A stretch of 64,000 nucleotides of DNA, taken from contig NZ_CP070950.1 of assembly GCF_017084525.1 (NCBI RefSeq), positions 1,302,001-1,366,000 of the forward strand, given 5' to 3'. The notes beneath the pieces were generated by a model, which searched no databases, was not told the origin of the DNA, and was given only the letters and a program-made list of their open reading frames with translations. Positions 57,141 through 64,000 of the stretch are shown here, in pieces. This DNA comes from Conexibacter sp. SYSU D00693 (GTDB taxonomy: Bacteria > Actinomycetota > Thermoleophilia > Solirubrobacterales > Solirubrobacteraceae). Both the position numbers and the translations under genes were made by a program. How positions within the stretch are numbered: position 1 is the first letter of the stretch; the number at the start of each line of letters is the position of its first letter.

Positions 57141-58117
57141 GCGCGTGCGGCCTCCGGGACGCCGCTGATCCCGTCGGCCAGGTTCGCGCGCAACGCCGTC
57201 GTCACCGGGCCCCGGCCGGCACGGGGGTTCGTGGAGACCTCGAGGTCGCAGAACCCGCGCCGGCCGTCGACCTCCACCTCGCAGATCGCATCGACGCACG
57301 CCACGCCGTGGTGCTCGGACACGGTGGCGCCGTAGGGCCGCGCACGCACGACGAGCTCCTCGCCTCCCGGCAGCCGCAGCACGCTCGTGCCGCCGCGGTA
57401 GGTCAGCCCGTCGGCCTCGAGCTCCACGACGACGTCCACGGCCTCGGCGTGCACGACCTCGCCCTCGCGCACCACGTAGCCGAACTGGCGCAGGGAACCG
57501 TCGACGCCGTGCCACGAGATGCAGCCGAAGGACAGCTCCGGCCCGACGGTGCCCGGCACCCAGCGGTGGTCGAGCAGCGTGTCCCAGCGCCGCACCCCCC
57601 AGCTGCGGTCCCGGTGGCCCAGGCCGTCGACCTCGTAGGTGCGGCCGCCGAGCACGATCGTCCCCGTCACCCGTCCGGAGGTCTCGAAGTGCGAGCTGGC
57701 GAAGTCGTCGACCAGCGTGCCGGCCGAGGGCGGGAAGAAGTCCGTGCGCGCGTAGAAGTCCGCGAAGCGCAGGCGCATCGAGCACCCCTCGTCGTCCACG
57801 GCGAAGACGACGTCCTCGCCGTCGAGCACGGCCAGGTAGCGCCCGCCGTGGGCGCCGAAGCCGTCGTCGCGCAGGTCCGCGTCGGTGAGCGGGGTCGCGA
57901 CGTTGCGCCGGAACTGCCGGCCGTCGCGGGTGACGAGGCCGAACCACAGCGCCGAGATGCCGCCCGCGTGATGGGGCTCGTGGCCGATGCGCACGTGGCC
58001 CCCGATGCCGGCCTCGGGTGCGTGGAACGTCATGAACGCGCTGTCCTGCCACCACTCCCCGGTCTCCGGGACCTGGCGCAGCTCGCCCTCACGACCATGG
58101 CGTACGGTGTAAGGCAC
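57137..58117 (-). CDS. Lipocalin-like protein of the DUF7064/7065 (AttH/CrtC-like) type
   Basis: 326 residues. DGLGHRDRSWGVRRWDTL is the strong family motif near the centre; WWQDSAFMTFHAPEAGIGGH near the N-terminus parallels HTHYFGFSIPEAEIGAFLY of the 53469 protein. The GTG at 58117 lies within the arms of the operator, so expression is probably blocked directly by repressor binding. First gene of the operon with phosphohistidine copy 3. Probably binds or modifies a hydrophobic molecule; reaction unknown. Confidence 0.75.
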   Translation of the reverse strand: MPYTVRHGREGELRQVPETGEWWQDSAFMTFHAPEAGIGGHVRIGHEPHHAGGISALWFGLVTRDGRQFRRNVATPLTDADLRDDGFGAHGGRYLAVLDGEDVVFAVDDEGCSMRLRFADFYARTDFFPPSAGTLVDDFASSHFETSGRVTGTIVLGGRTYEVDGLGHRDRSWGVRRWDTLLDHRWVPGTVGPELSFGCISWHGVDGSLRQFGYVVREGEVVHAEAVDVVVELEADGLTYRGGTSVLRLPGGEELVVRARPYGATVSEHHGVACVDAICEVEVDGRRGFCDLEVSTNPRAGRGPVTTALRANLADGISGVPEAARA

Positions 58118-58138
58118 GTCGGTACCTTACGCTGTACG
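58101..58138. promoter_or_regulatory. Long inverted-repeat operator between lipocalin-like gene and TetR gene
   Basis: CGTACGGTGTAAGG (58101-58114) and CCTTACGCTGTACG (58125-58138), 12 of 14 positions complementary, around a 10-base spacer. It occupies the whole 23-base divergent gap and both start regions, and occurs only here in the window. Confidence 0.7.
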
Positions 58139-58140
58139 GC

Positions 58141-58674
58141 ATGGCCGGTGCAAGTCGCGGAGGACCGCTGGACGCCGAGCTCGTCACCCGCGCCGGCGCC
58201 GCGCTCGCCGACCGCGAGGGCCTCGCCGCGCTCTCCATGCGCCGCCTGGCCACCGACCTCGGCTGCGCCGCGATGTCCCTCTACAGCCACGTCACGTCCA
58301 AGGACGAGCTGATCGACCGCATCGTCGACGCCGCCCTCGCCGACGTGGCGCCCGTCGACCCCGCGCGGCCCTGGCAGCAGGGCGTCACCGCCTTCTTCAC
58401 CGCCCTGCACGAGCTGCTGCTCGCGCGGCCGGCCATCGCCGAGGCGATGGCGCAGCGCCCCACCGAGGGCCCCGCGGCGGCCCGCCACCGCGACGCCGTG
58501 CTCGACGTGCTGCACGAGGGCGGCCTGGACCGGGACACCGCCCACGAGCTGTTCCTCACGCTGTCGTGGTGCACGCTGGGCGCGGCGCTCTACGCCGCCG
58601 GACGCCACGGCGCGGGCCGCGAGCAGTTCGCCGGCGGTCTCGCGCACCTCGTGGGCGGCTACACCGCGGACTAG
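58141..58674 (+). CDS. TetR-family transcriptional regulator (TetR_C-type ligand domain)
   Basis: 177 residues, short for the family. Helix-turn-helix recognition segment ATDLGCAAMSLYSHVTSKDE (~residues 38-57) is of the TetR(B)/AmtR-like MSLYxHV type, different from all other regulators in the window. The compact C-terminal domain is all-helical. It is divergent to the lipocalin-like operon and almost certainly binds the dyad at 58101-58138. Confidence 0.92.
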   Translation: MAGASRGGPLDAELVTRAGAALADREGLAALSMRRLATDLGCAAMSLYSHVTSKDELIDRIVDAALADVAPVDPARPWQQGVTAFFTALHELLLARPAIAEAMAQRPTEGPAAARHRDAVLDVLHEGGLDRDTAHELFLTLSWCTLGAALYAAGRHGAGREQFAGGLAHLVGGYTAD

Positions 58675-58716
58675 CACGCCGGTGCGCGCGCCGCGTGTGA
58701 CGTCCTCCACACAGCC

Positions 58717-58729
58717 GAACGCGATGTTC
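58717..58729. promoter_or_regulatory. GGAC-N5-GTCC-like operator unit
   Basis: GAACGCGATGTTC, a symmetrical variant, framed by CCACAC and GTGTGG, 15 bases before the small ORF at 58745. Confidence 0.5.
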
Positions 58730-58744
58730 GGTCACCGTGTGGTC

Positions 58745-58948
58745 ATGACCTACGACCTGGACTCCACCACCGTGCGGGGCGCCGTCGTGGGCGGGGGGCT
58801 GGTCATGACCCGCCGCGGCCGCACCACCGTGCTGCACACCGCCACCACCACCGGCCCGGCGCTCCTCGGCGAGTTCGCCGACGTGCGCGAGGCCTGGGCC
58901 GCCGTCGACGCCCTCGACCTCGAGGACGTCGCCGCGCAGGCCGCCTAG
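58745..58948 (+). CDS. Small hypothetical protein
   Basis: 67 residues from ATG 58745 (MTYDLDSTTVRGAVVGGGLV). I do not recognise it. Predicted content is beta-strands in the first half and an acidic helix (REAWAAVDALDLEDVAAQAA) in the second. A dyad lies directly upstream, the reading frame has the high-GC third positions of its neighbours, and it ends in the same CTAG convergent-stop arrangement as seven other pairs here, all of which favour a real gene. Confidence 0.55.
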   Translation: MTYDLDSTTVRGAVVGGGLVMTRRGRTTVLHTATTTGPALLGEFADVREAWAAVDALDLEDVAAQAA

Positions 58949-59808
58949 CGCCGCTCGCCGCGATCGAGCACGACGTTCGCCAGCACGGGCGCGTCGCGCT
59001 CGACGCAGCGCGCCGCGGCGTGCAGCGTCTCGCCCTCGTCCCAGACGGCGAGCTCGAGCTCCTCGCCCGGGAACAGCACCCCGGCGAAGCGCGCCCCGTA
59101 GCGCCGCACGGCCGTCACGTCGCCGCCGAGGACCTGGTCCACCAGCAGCCGGCAGGCGATCCCGAAGCTGCACAGGCCGTGGAGGATCGGCTGCTCGAAG
59201 CCCGCCTTCGTCGCGAACGCGGGATCGGCGTGCAGCGGGTTCTTGTCGCCGGTGAGCCGGTACAGCAGCGCCTGCTGGGGCAGGGTCCGGGCCCGCAGGA
59301 CGTGGTCCGGCGGGCGGTCGGGCGCGAACACGTGGGGCCTCGGTCCCGCGTCGCCGCCGAACCCGCCCTCTCCGCGGAAGAACGCGCTGAAGCGGTTCGT
59401 GCACAGGGGCCGGCCGTCCTGCGCGGCGCGCGTCTCGGTCTCGAGGACGACGAGGGCCGCCTTGCCCTTGTCGAGGACGTCGACCACCCGCCCGGTCGTC
59501 ACGACGTCGCCCTCCACGGGCAGCGGCTCGTGGACGACGAGCTCCTGCTCGCCGTGCAGCAGGGTGCGCAGGTCGACGTCCATGCCGTCCAGGCCGAGCA
59601 TGTGCAGGAGCGTCCCCATCGCGGGCAGCACGCCCCACGACGGCAGGACGACCAGCCCCTGCTCGTAGGCCCACTTGAGCTGGCCCGGGTCGGTGGGCGG
59701 GTCGCCCGCGCCGACGCCGAGGTGGTACAGGACCACGTCGTCGGGGCCCCACCGCGCAGGGGTCTCGGGCAGCGCGGCGCCCACGACCTTCGCGACGTCG
59801 ATCGGCAT
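58945..59808 (-). CDS. MaoC-like (hydratase 2) enoyl-CoA hydratase
   Basis: 287 residues, double hot-dog fold as in the 17-beta-HSD4 hydratase 2 domain. The hydratase 2 motif is LTGDKNPLHADP with Asp188, Asn190 and His193 as catalytic residues, followed by GFEQPILHGLCSFG. It adds water to trans-2-enoyl-CoA giving (R)-3-hydroxyacyl-CoA, as in bile-acid/sterol side-chain or branched fatty acid oxidation. ATG 59808 is four bases after the upstream crotonase stop; part of the operon 61388-58945. CTAG overlap with the small ORF. Confidence 0.92.
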   Translation of the reverse strand: MPIDVAKVVGAALPETPARWGPDDVVLYHLGVGAGDPPTDPGQLKWAYEQGLVVLPSWGVLPAMGTLLHMLGLDGMDVDLRTLLHGEQELVVHEPLPVEGDVVTTGRVVDVLDKGKAALVVLETETRAAQDGRPLCTNRFSAFFRGEGGFGGDAGPRPHVFAPDRPPDHVLRARTLPQQALLYRLTGDKNPLHADPAFATKAGFEQPILHGLCSFGIACRLLVDQVLGGDVTAVRRYGARFAGVLFPGEELELAVWDEGETLHAAARCVERDAPVLANVVLDRGERR

Positions 59809-59812
59809 CGGC

Positions 59813-60619
59813 TCAGGCGCCCCGGAAGGTCGGGGCTCGGCGCTCGATGACCGCGGCGAGGCCCTCGCGCGCGTCGGCGGTCCCCGAGAGCTCGGACACG
59901 ACGCGCGACTCCTCCGGCAGCCGGTCGGCCACCGTCGCCCCGACGCCGTCCCACAGCAGCCGCTTCGTCGCGGCAAGCGCGAGCGTCGGGCCGGCGGCGA
60001 GCGCGGCGGCCAGCGCCCGTCCCTCGTCGAGCAGCGCGTCGTCGGCCACGACGCGCGTGACGATGCCCAGCTCGAGGGCCTCCTGCGCGCTGAGCGTCGG
60101 GTTGGTGAGCGCGATCTCCAGCGCCTTGCGCAGCCCCACCAGCCGCGTGAGCGTGACCGAGCCCCCGGCGTCGGGCGCCATGCCCACGCGCGTGGCCCCG
60201 AGCAGGAACTTCGACGACTGCGCGGCGAGCACCAGGTCACACGCGCACACCAGGCCGAAGCCGCCCCCGCCGGCGGCGAAGCCGTGGACCGCCGCGACCA
60301 CGGGCGCCCGCAGGGCCAGCAGCGCGGTGGTGCAGTTCTGCAGCCAGGTCGTCGCCTCGCGCAGGTAGTCGGGCAGCGCCTCGCCCTTGGCGGCGAAGGT
60401 CTTGACGTCGCCCCCGGCGCAGAAGCTCGGCCCCTCGCCGGTCAGCAGGACGGCGCGCGTGCGCGGGTCGCCGTGCACGAGCAGCAGCGCGTCGTAGAGC
60501 GCCCGCAGCAGCGGCACGTCCAGGCCGTTGAGCGCCTCGGGCCGGTTGAGGCGCACGTGGGCGACGCCCCCGTCCAGGTCGACGAGCACCGGGCCCGCCT
60601 CGAGCAGCGTGTCGGACAC
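59813..60619 (-). CDS. Crotonase-superfamily protein (enoyl-CoA hydratase/isomerase family)
   Basis: 268 residues. Oxyanion-hole loops PSFCAGGDVKTF and HGFAAGGGGFGL are present, but both hydratase glutamates are replaced (Gly in GGGFGLV, Ala in GATRVG); Asp in APDAGGS could play another role. The operon also has a MaoC hydratase, which could supply normal hydration, leaving this protein an isomerase or hydrolase role. GTG 60619 is one base after the upstream stop. Confidence 0.87.
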   Translation of the reverse strand: MSDTLLEAGPVLVDLDGGVAHVRLNRPEALNGLDVPLLRALYDALLLVHGDPRTRAVLLTGEGPSFCAGGDVKTFAAKGEALPDYLREATTWLQNCTTALLALRAPVVAAVHGFAAGGGGFGLVCACDLVLAAQSSKFLLGATRVGMAPDAGGSVTLTRLVGLRKALEIALTNPTLSAQEALELGIVTRVVADDALLDEGRALAAALAAGPTLALAATKRLLWDGVGATVADRLPEESRVVSELSGTADAREGLAAVIERRAPTFRGA

Positions 60620-60620
60620 G

Positions 60621-61388
60621 TCAGCGTCCTCCTCGGTCGGTGAAGGCGGCGATGCCGGCGGCGGCCGACTCGCCCGTCAGGTGGTCCACGACGGTGCGGC
60701 GCTCGAGCTCGAGGCCGTCGGCCAGCGAGAGCTCCAGCCCGTCGCGGATGAGCCGCTTGGTCCGCGCCTGCGCGTCGCGGCTCTTGCCGACGAGCCGCTC
60801 GAGCAGCGCCTCGACGGCGGCGTCGAACTCCGCCGCGGGCGCCGAGCGGTAGGCCAGGCCCCAGGCGACCGCGTCGCGGCCCGAGAGGCGGTCGCCGGTG
60901 AGCACGTGCGCGCTGGCGCGTTGGCGGCCCACGAGCCGCGGGAGCCGCTGGGAGCTCCCGCCGCCAGGGACCTGCCCGAAGTTCGCGTGGTTGTCGGCGA
61001 TCCTGGCCTCGTCGGTGACGATCGCGATGTCGGCCGCCTGCAGCAGCTCGAACCCGCCCGCCATCGCGTAGCCCTCAACGGCGCAGACCACCGGCGCCGA
61101 GACCTGCCCCACGGCGTCGCAGGCCCGCCCGAAGGCCGCGAAGAGCTCGGCGGTCGCCTGCGGGCCCTCCTGGCGCAGGCGCTCGAGCTCGTGGAAGTCG
61201 CCGCCCACGCAGAAGTTCCCGCCCGCCCCGCGGATGAGGACGACCTCCGCCTCCTCCCCGTGCGCCTCGACCGCCTCGCGCAGTCCCTCGGCCAGCGCGA
61301 CGGTGATGGCGTTCAGCGCCTCCGGGCGGTTGAGCGTGATCCGTGCGACGGGACCGTCGCGCTCGGCGAGGACGGGGTCGGCCGACAT
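60621..61388 (-). CDS. Enoyl-CoA hydratase/isomerase family protein
   Basis: 255 residues. NFCVGGDFHELER and EGYAMAGGFELLQAADIAIV form the oxyanion hole and keep the first catalytic glutamate (GGFELL); the second is His (DNHANFG). It is the best hydratase candidate of the four crotonases here but still atypical. First gene of the operon with the second crotonase and MaoC genes; operator units at 61405-61430 lie just upstream. Confidence 0.88.
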   Translation of the reverse strand: MSADPVLAERDGPVARITLNRPEALNAITVALAEGLREAVEAHGEEAEVVLIRGAGGNFCVGGDFHELERLRQEGPQATAELFAAFGRACDAVGQVSAPVVCAVEGYAMAGGFELLQAADIAIVTDEARIADNHANFGQVPGGGSSQRLPRLVGRQRASAHVLTGDRLSGRDAVAWGLAYRSAPAAEFDAAVEALLERLVGKSRDAQARTKRLIRDGLELSLADGLELERRTVVDHLTGESAAAGIAAFTDRGGR

Positions 61389-61404
61389 GGCGTCCGAGCA
61401 TATC

Positions 61405-61430
61405 GGACGCCATGTCCGTACACGTTGACC
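61405..61430. promoter_or_regulatory. GGAC-N5-GTCC operator, tandem pair
   Basis: GGACGCCATGTCC (61405-61417) directly abuts GTACACGTTGACC (61418-61430), upstream of the crotonase ATG at 61388. Confidence 0.65.
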
Positions 61431-61442
61431 GACGCGGCGGTC

Positions 61443-63257
61443 TCAGCCGGCGTAGAGGCCCTCGATCAGCCCCTCGTACTTCTGGTTGATCGGCTTGCGC
61501 TTGAGCTTCATCGTCGGAGTGAGCTCGTCGCCGCCCGGCGCCCACTCCTCGGTGAGCAGCTCGTAGCGCTTGATCTGCTCCACGCGCGAGAGGCGGCCGT
61601 TGGCCTGCTCGACGGCCTGGGCGATGCGCGCGCGCACGCGCTCGTCCGCGGCGACCGCCGCGACCGTGGGCGGGTCGATGCCGAGCTTCGGCGCGGCCGC
61701 CGCCGCGATGTCGGGGTCGAGCACGAGGAGCGCGACGTTGTACGGGCGCTGGTCGCCGATCACCGCGGCCTGGCCGATGAGCGGGTCGGCCGACTTGAGC
61801 TCCTGCTCGATGTTCGCCGGCGACATGTTCTTGCCGGCCGCGTTGATGATGAGCTCCTTCTTGCGGTCGACGATCCGCACGTAGCCCTCGTCGTCGATCG
61901 AGCAGATGTCGCCCGTGCGCAGCCAGCCGTCCTCGGTCATGGCCTCGGCCGTCTTCTCGGGCTCGTTGCGGTAGCCCTTCATGATCGTCGCGCCGCGCAC
62001 GAGCAGCTCCCCGTCCGCGTCGAGCCGCAGCTCGCAGCCCTCGATGACCTGGCCGACCGAGCCGATCTTCGCCGCGGCGGGCGCGGTGACGGTCACGCAG
62101 CAGGAGCACTCCGACATGCCGTAGATCTCCGAGATCGGCAGACCCAGCGCGAGGAGGAACTCCTGGACCGCACGGGCCAGCGGCGCCGCGCCGATGATGA
62201 ACCACTCGACCTGGTCGAGGCCCAGCTTGGCCCGCAGCTTCGAGAGGACCGCCTCGTCCATGGCCGCGACCTTCTGGGCGAGCTCCTCGGGAACCGGCTC
62301 CCCGGCCTGCTCCAGGCGGACCTTCTGCTTGGCCAGCTCGATCGCGCCGAGCACGGCCTCGCGCCGCGCCTCGTCGGGCTCGGCCTGCAGCCCCGCCTCC
62401 AGCGCCGCCTTGAGCTTCTCGGCGACGCGCGGCACGGCGCCCCACACCGTGGGCCGCACCTCGGGCAGGACCTGCGCGATGAGCTTCGGGTCGGGCACCG
62501 TGGTGATCTGGAGCCCGAAGCACATCTGGTTGTAGTGCGAGGACCAGCGGTCGGCGATGTGCGCCGACGGCAGGTAGGAGGTGATGCGGGCGCCCGGGCG
62601 CATCGGCAGCACCTGCGAGACGCCGCGGCACTGGGCGAGCATGTTCGCGTGGGTCAGCTCGACGCCCTTTGGCGGACCGGTGGTGCCCGAGGTGTAGATC
62701 AGGGTCAGCACGTCGTCGGGCTGGACGGCCCGCCACGCGGTCTCGAAGTCGAAGGCCGGGTCGCCGGCGGCCTCGAGCTCCTCCAGCGTGATGGTCCCGT
62801 CACGGCGCCCGTCGAGGCAGACGATCGTGCTCGGGCGGCCGCGGTCGCCGCGCGCCTCGATCAGCTTGTCGACGAAGACCTCCTGCGTGATGACGAGGTC
62901 GGCCTGGGAGTTGTCCAGCAGGTAGGCGACCTGCTCGGGCGACGAGGTCGCGTAGATCGAGAACGGCGTGGCGCCGAGGTGCACGGCGGCGGTGTCGCAG
63001 AGGTGGAACTCCGGCCGGTTGACCAGGAGCAGCGCGACGGTGTCCCCGCGCGCGACGCCCTTGGCGGCCATGCCCGCGGCGATCGAGCGCACGCGGTCGG
63101 CGTAGGCGCCGAAGGTGATCTCGGTCTGGCCGTCGTGGCTGCGAACGGCGACCTCCTCGGCGTAGGCGGCGGCGGTCGCCTGGAAGGCCTCGCACATCGT
63201 GGAGGCGTGGACCTCCGGGGACGCGGAGCCCAGCGACTCGGGGGCGGTGGTCGTCAT
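61443..63257 (-). CDS. Long-chain acyl-CoA synthetase (FadD15/FACL type)
   Basis: 604 residues. LIYTSGTTGPPKGVELTHAN phosphate loop, EIYGMSECSC, WLRTGDICSI, IVDRKKELIINAAGKNMSP, and the C-terminal TPTMKLKRKPI, as in the larger long-chain synthetase branch. It activates long-chain fatty or side-chain acids with ATP and CoA. AGGAG precedes the ATG at 63257. The 78-base gap to the thiolase gene contains one operator unit (63313-63325) and the short dyad TGTAGACGCTACA (63288-63300). Confidence 0.93.
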   Translation of the reverse strand: MTTTAPESLGSASPEVHASTMCEAFQATAAAYAEEVAVRSHDGQTEITFGAYADRVRSIAAGMAAKGVARGDTVALLLVNRPEFHLCDTAAVHLGATPFSIYATSSPEQVAYLLDNSQADLVITQEVFVDKLIEARGDRGRPSTIVCLDGRRDGTITLEELEAAGDPAFDFETAWRAVQPDDVLTLIYTSGTTGPPKGVELTHANMLAQCRGVSQVLPMRPGARITSYLPSAHIADRWSSHYNQMCFGLQITTVPDPKLIAQVLPEVRPTVWGAVPRVAEKLKAALEAGLQAEPDEARREAVLGAIELAKQKVRLEQAGEPVPEELAQKVAAMDEAVLSKLRAKLGLDQVEWFIIGAAPLARAVQEFLLALGLPISEIYGMSECSCCVTVTAPAAAKIGSVGQVIEGCELRLDADGELLVRGATIMKGYRNEPEKTAEAMTEDGWLRTGDICSIDDEGYVRIVDRKKELIINAAGKNMSPANIEQELKSADPLIGQAAVIGDQRPYNVALLVLDPDIAAAAAPKLGIDPPTVAAVAADERVRARIAQAVEQANGRLSRVEQIKRYELLTEEWAPGGDELTPTMKLKRKPINQKYEGLIEGLYAG

Positions 63258-63312
63258 TCCCTCTCCTCTTGGCGGACGGCGGTTCGTTGTAGACGCTACA
63301 GATGGCGGGGTC

Positions 63313-63325
63313 GGACGTCGTGTCC
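63313..63325. promoter_or_regulatory. GGAC-N5-GTCC operator unit
   Basis: GGACGTCGTGTCC between the thiolase stop and the acyl-CoA synthetase start. Confidence 0.65.
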
Positions 63326-63335
63326 AGACGGCGCG

Positions 63336-64000
63336 TCAGGCAGGGTCGCGCTCCGCCCCGACGATCGAGATGAACGACACGCACGCCCCGGGCGAGCCGC
63401 CGAGGTTGTGGGTCAGGCCGAGCTTGGGGTCCTCGAGCTGGCGGTCGCCCGCCTCGCCGCGGAACTGCAGCCAGCACTCGAAGAGCATCCGCAGGCCGCT
63501 GGCGCCGATCGGATGGCCGAAGGACTTCAGCCCCCCGTCCGGGTTGACCGGCAGGTCGCCGTCGAGGTCGAACCGGCCCTCCATGACGTCCTTCCAGCCC
63601 TCGCCCCGGTCCGAGAAGCCGAGGTCCTCCATCAGGACGAGCTCGGTCGGCGTGAAGCAGTCGTGGACCTCGGCCATCGAGATCTCCGCCCGCGGGTCGG
63701 TGACGCCCGCCTGCGCGTAGGCGTCCTCGGCCGAGGCGACGACCTCGCCGAACGACGTGAAGTCGTACTCGGGGTCGACGGGACCCTCGGCCGGTCCCGC
63801 GGCGAAGGCCAGCGCCTTCACGAACATCGGCCGGTCGGTGTAGCGGTGGGCGTCCTCGGCGCGGACGATGATCGCCGCGGCCGCGCCGTCGGCGACGCCG
63901 CTGCAGTCGAAGATCCCGAGCTGCCCCGCCACGATCGGCGAGCTGGCGATCTTCTCCATCGGCACCTCGCTGCGGAACTGCGCCCGCTCGTTGAGCGCGC
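63336..64000 (-). CDS. Thiolase/SCP-x-type acetyl-CoA acyltransferase (5' part beyond window)
   Basis: The minus-strand frame is open to the right edge; about 221 C-terminal residues are present. AEVHDCFTPTELVLMEDLGF, then GGLKSFGHPIGASGLRM with the catalytic His, and THNLGGSPGACVSFI are the C-terminal signature of the SCP-x-like thiolase branch that removes acetyl- or propionyl-CoA from sterol side chains and branched acyls. The nucleophilic Cys lies outside the window. It is transcribed toward the acyl-CoA synthetase gene, same strand, with an operator in between. Confidence 0.9.
   Translation of the reverse strand, partial: ALNERAQFRSEVPMEKIASSPIVAGQLGIFDCSGVADGAAAAIIVRAEDAHRYTDRPMFVKALAFAAGPAEGPVDPEYDFTSFGEVVASAEDAYAQAGVTDPRAEISMAEVHDCFTPTELVLMEDLGFSDRGEGWKDVMEGRFDLDGDLPVNPDGGLKSFGHPIGASGLRMLFECWLQFRGEAGDRQLEDPKLGLTHNLGGSPGACVSFISIVGAERDPA

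Overview
The window is very GC-rich, densely coding DNA with GTG/ATG starts, tiny intergenic gaps and translationally coupled operons. The content (two complete mce lipid-import operons, many acyl-CoA enzymes, seven TetR regulators, a P450, AveC-like proteins) points to a lipid-, sterol- or terpenoid-degrading actinomycete. A Thermoleophilia/Solirubrobacterales-type genome is my best guess, but the sequence alone does not prove it. I saw no rRNA, tRNA, CRISPR array, insertion sequence or phage gene, and no gene-free stretch over 300 bases.

Layout. (1) 1-5.9 kb: a Baeyer-Villiger-type monooxygenase (cut by the left edge), a crotonase, an alpha-methylacyl-CoA racemase, a small polytopic membrane protein and an AveC-like membrane protein; three intergenic regions share a TCGTTCAC/GTGAACGA operator. 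(2) 5.9-21.7 kb: acyl-CoA synthetase, two acyl-CoA dehydrogenases, two flavin amine-oxidase/phytoene-desaturase-type enzymes, two SDRs, a crotonase, aldehyde dehydrogenase, a nitronate-monooxygenase-like flavoprotein, P450, a SnoaL-like protein and three TetR regulators. (3) 21.7-31.2 kb and 32.9-42.9 kb: two collinear mce operons (2 YrbE permeases + 6 Mce proteins each), separated by a carboxyltransferase gene. (4) 42.9-48.1 kb: an operon of a phytoene-dehydrogenase-like flavoprotein, a PPDK-like/GAF/LuxR fusion and an Mce ATPase carrying an N-terminal SCP2-like domain. (5) 48.2-58.7 kb: three stand-alone proteins resembling the substrate and phosphohistidine domains of rifampicin phosphotransferase but without an ATP-grasp domain, interleaved with four TetR genes, two lipocalin-like (DUF7064/7065, AttH/CrtC-like) proteins and a second AveC-like protein. 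(6) 58.7-64 kb: a small ORF, MaoC hydratase, two crotonases, a long-chain acyl-CoA synthetase and a thiolase cut by the right edge.

How it fits together. Mce/YrbE plus the ATPase would import a hydrophobic substrate; acyl-CoA synthetases, dehydrogenases, crotonases, MaoC, SDRs, racemase and thiolase would degrade its acyl chains; P450, BVMO and flavoproteins would oxidise its core. A repeated 13-bp dyad, GGAC-N5-GTCC, often in directly abutting tandem pairs, lies at nearly every promoter from 10 to 63 kb, so import and catabolism look like one regulon. Two other operator families, TGAAAG-N2-CTTTCA at 52.8/55.5 kb and a 14-bp-arm dyad at 58.1 kb, mark separately controlled modules holding the ATP-grasp-less phosphohistidine proteins. 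That set, with the PPDK-GAF-LuxR protein and the SCP2-ATPase fusion, is the least explained and most interesting part. Eight of ten convergent gene pairs end in a shared CTAG, where both TAG stop codons overlap.
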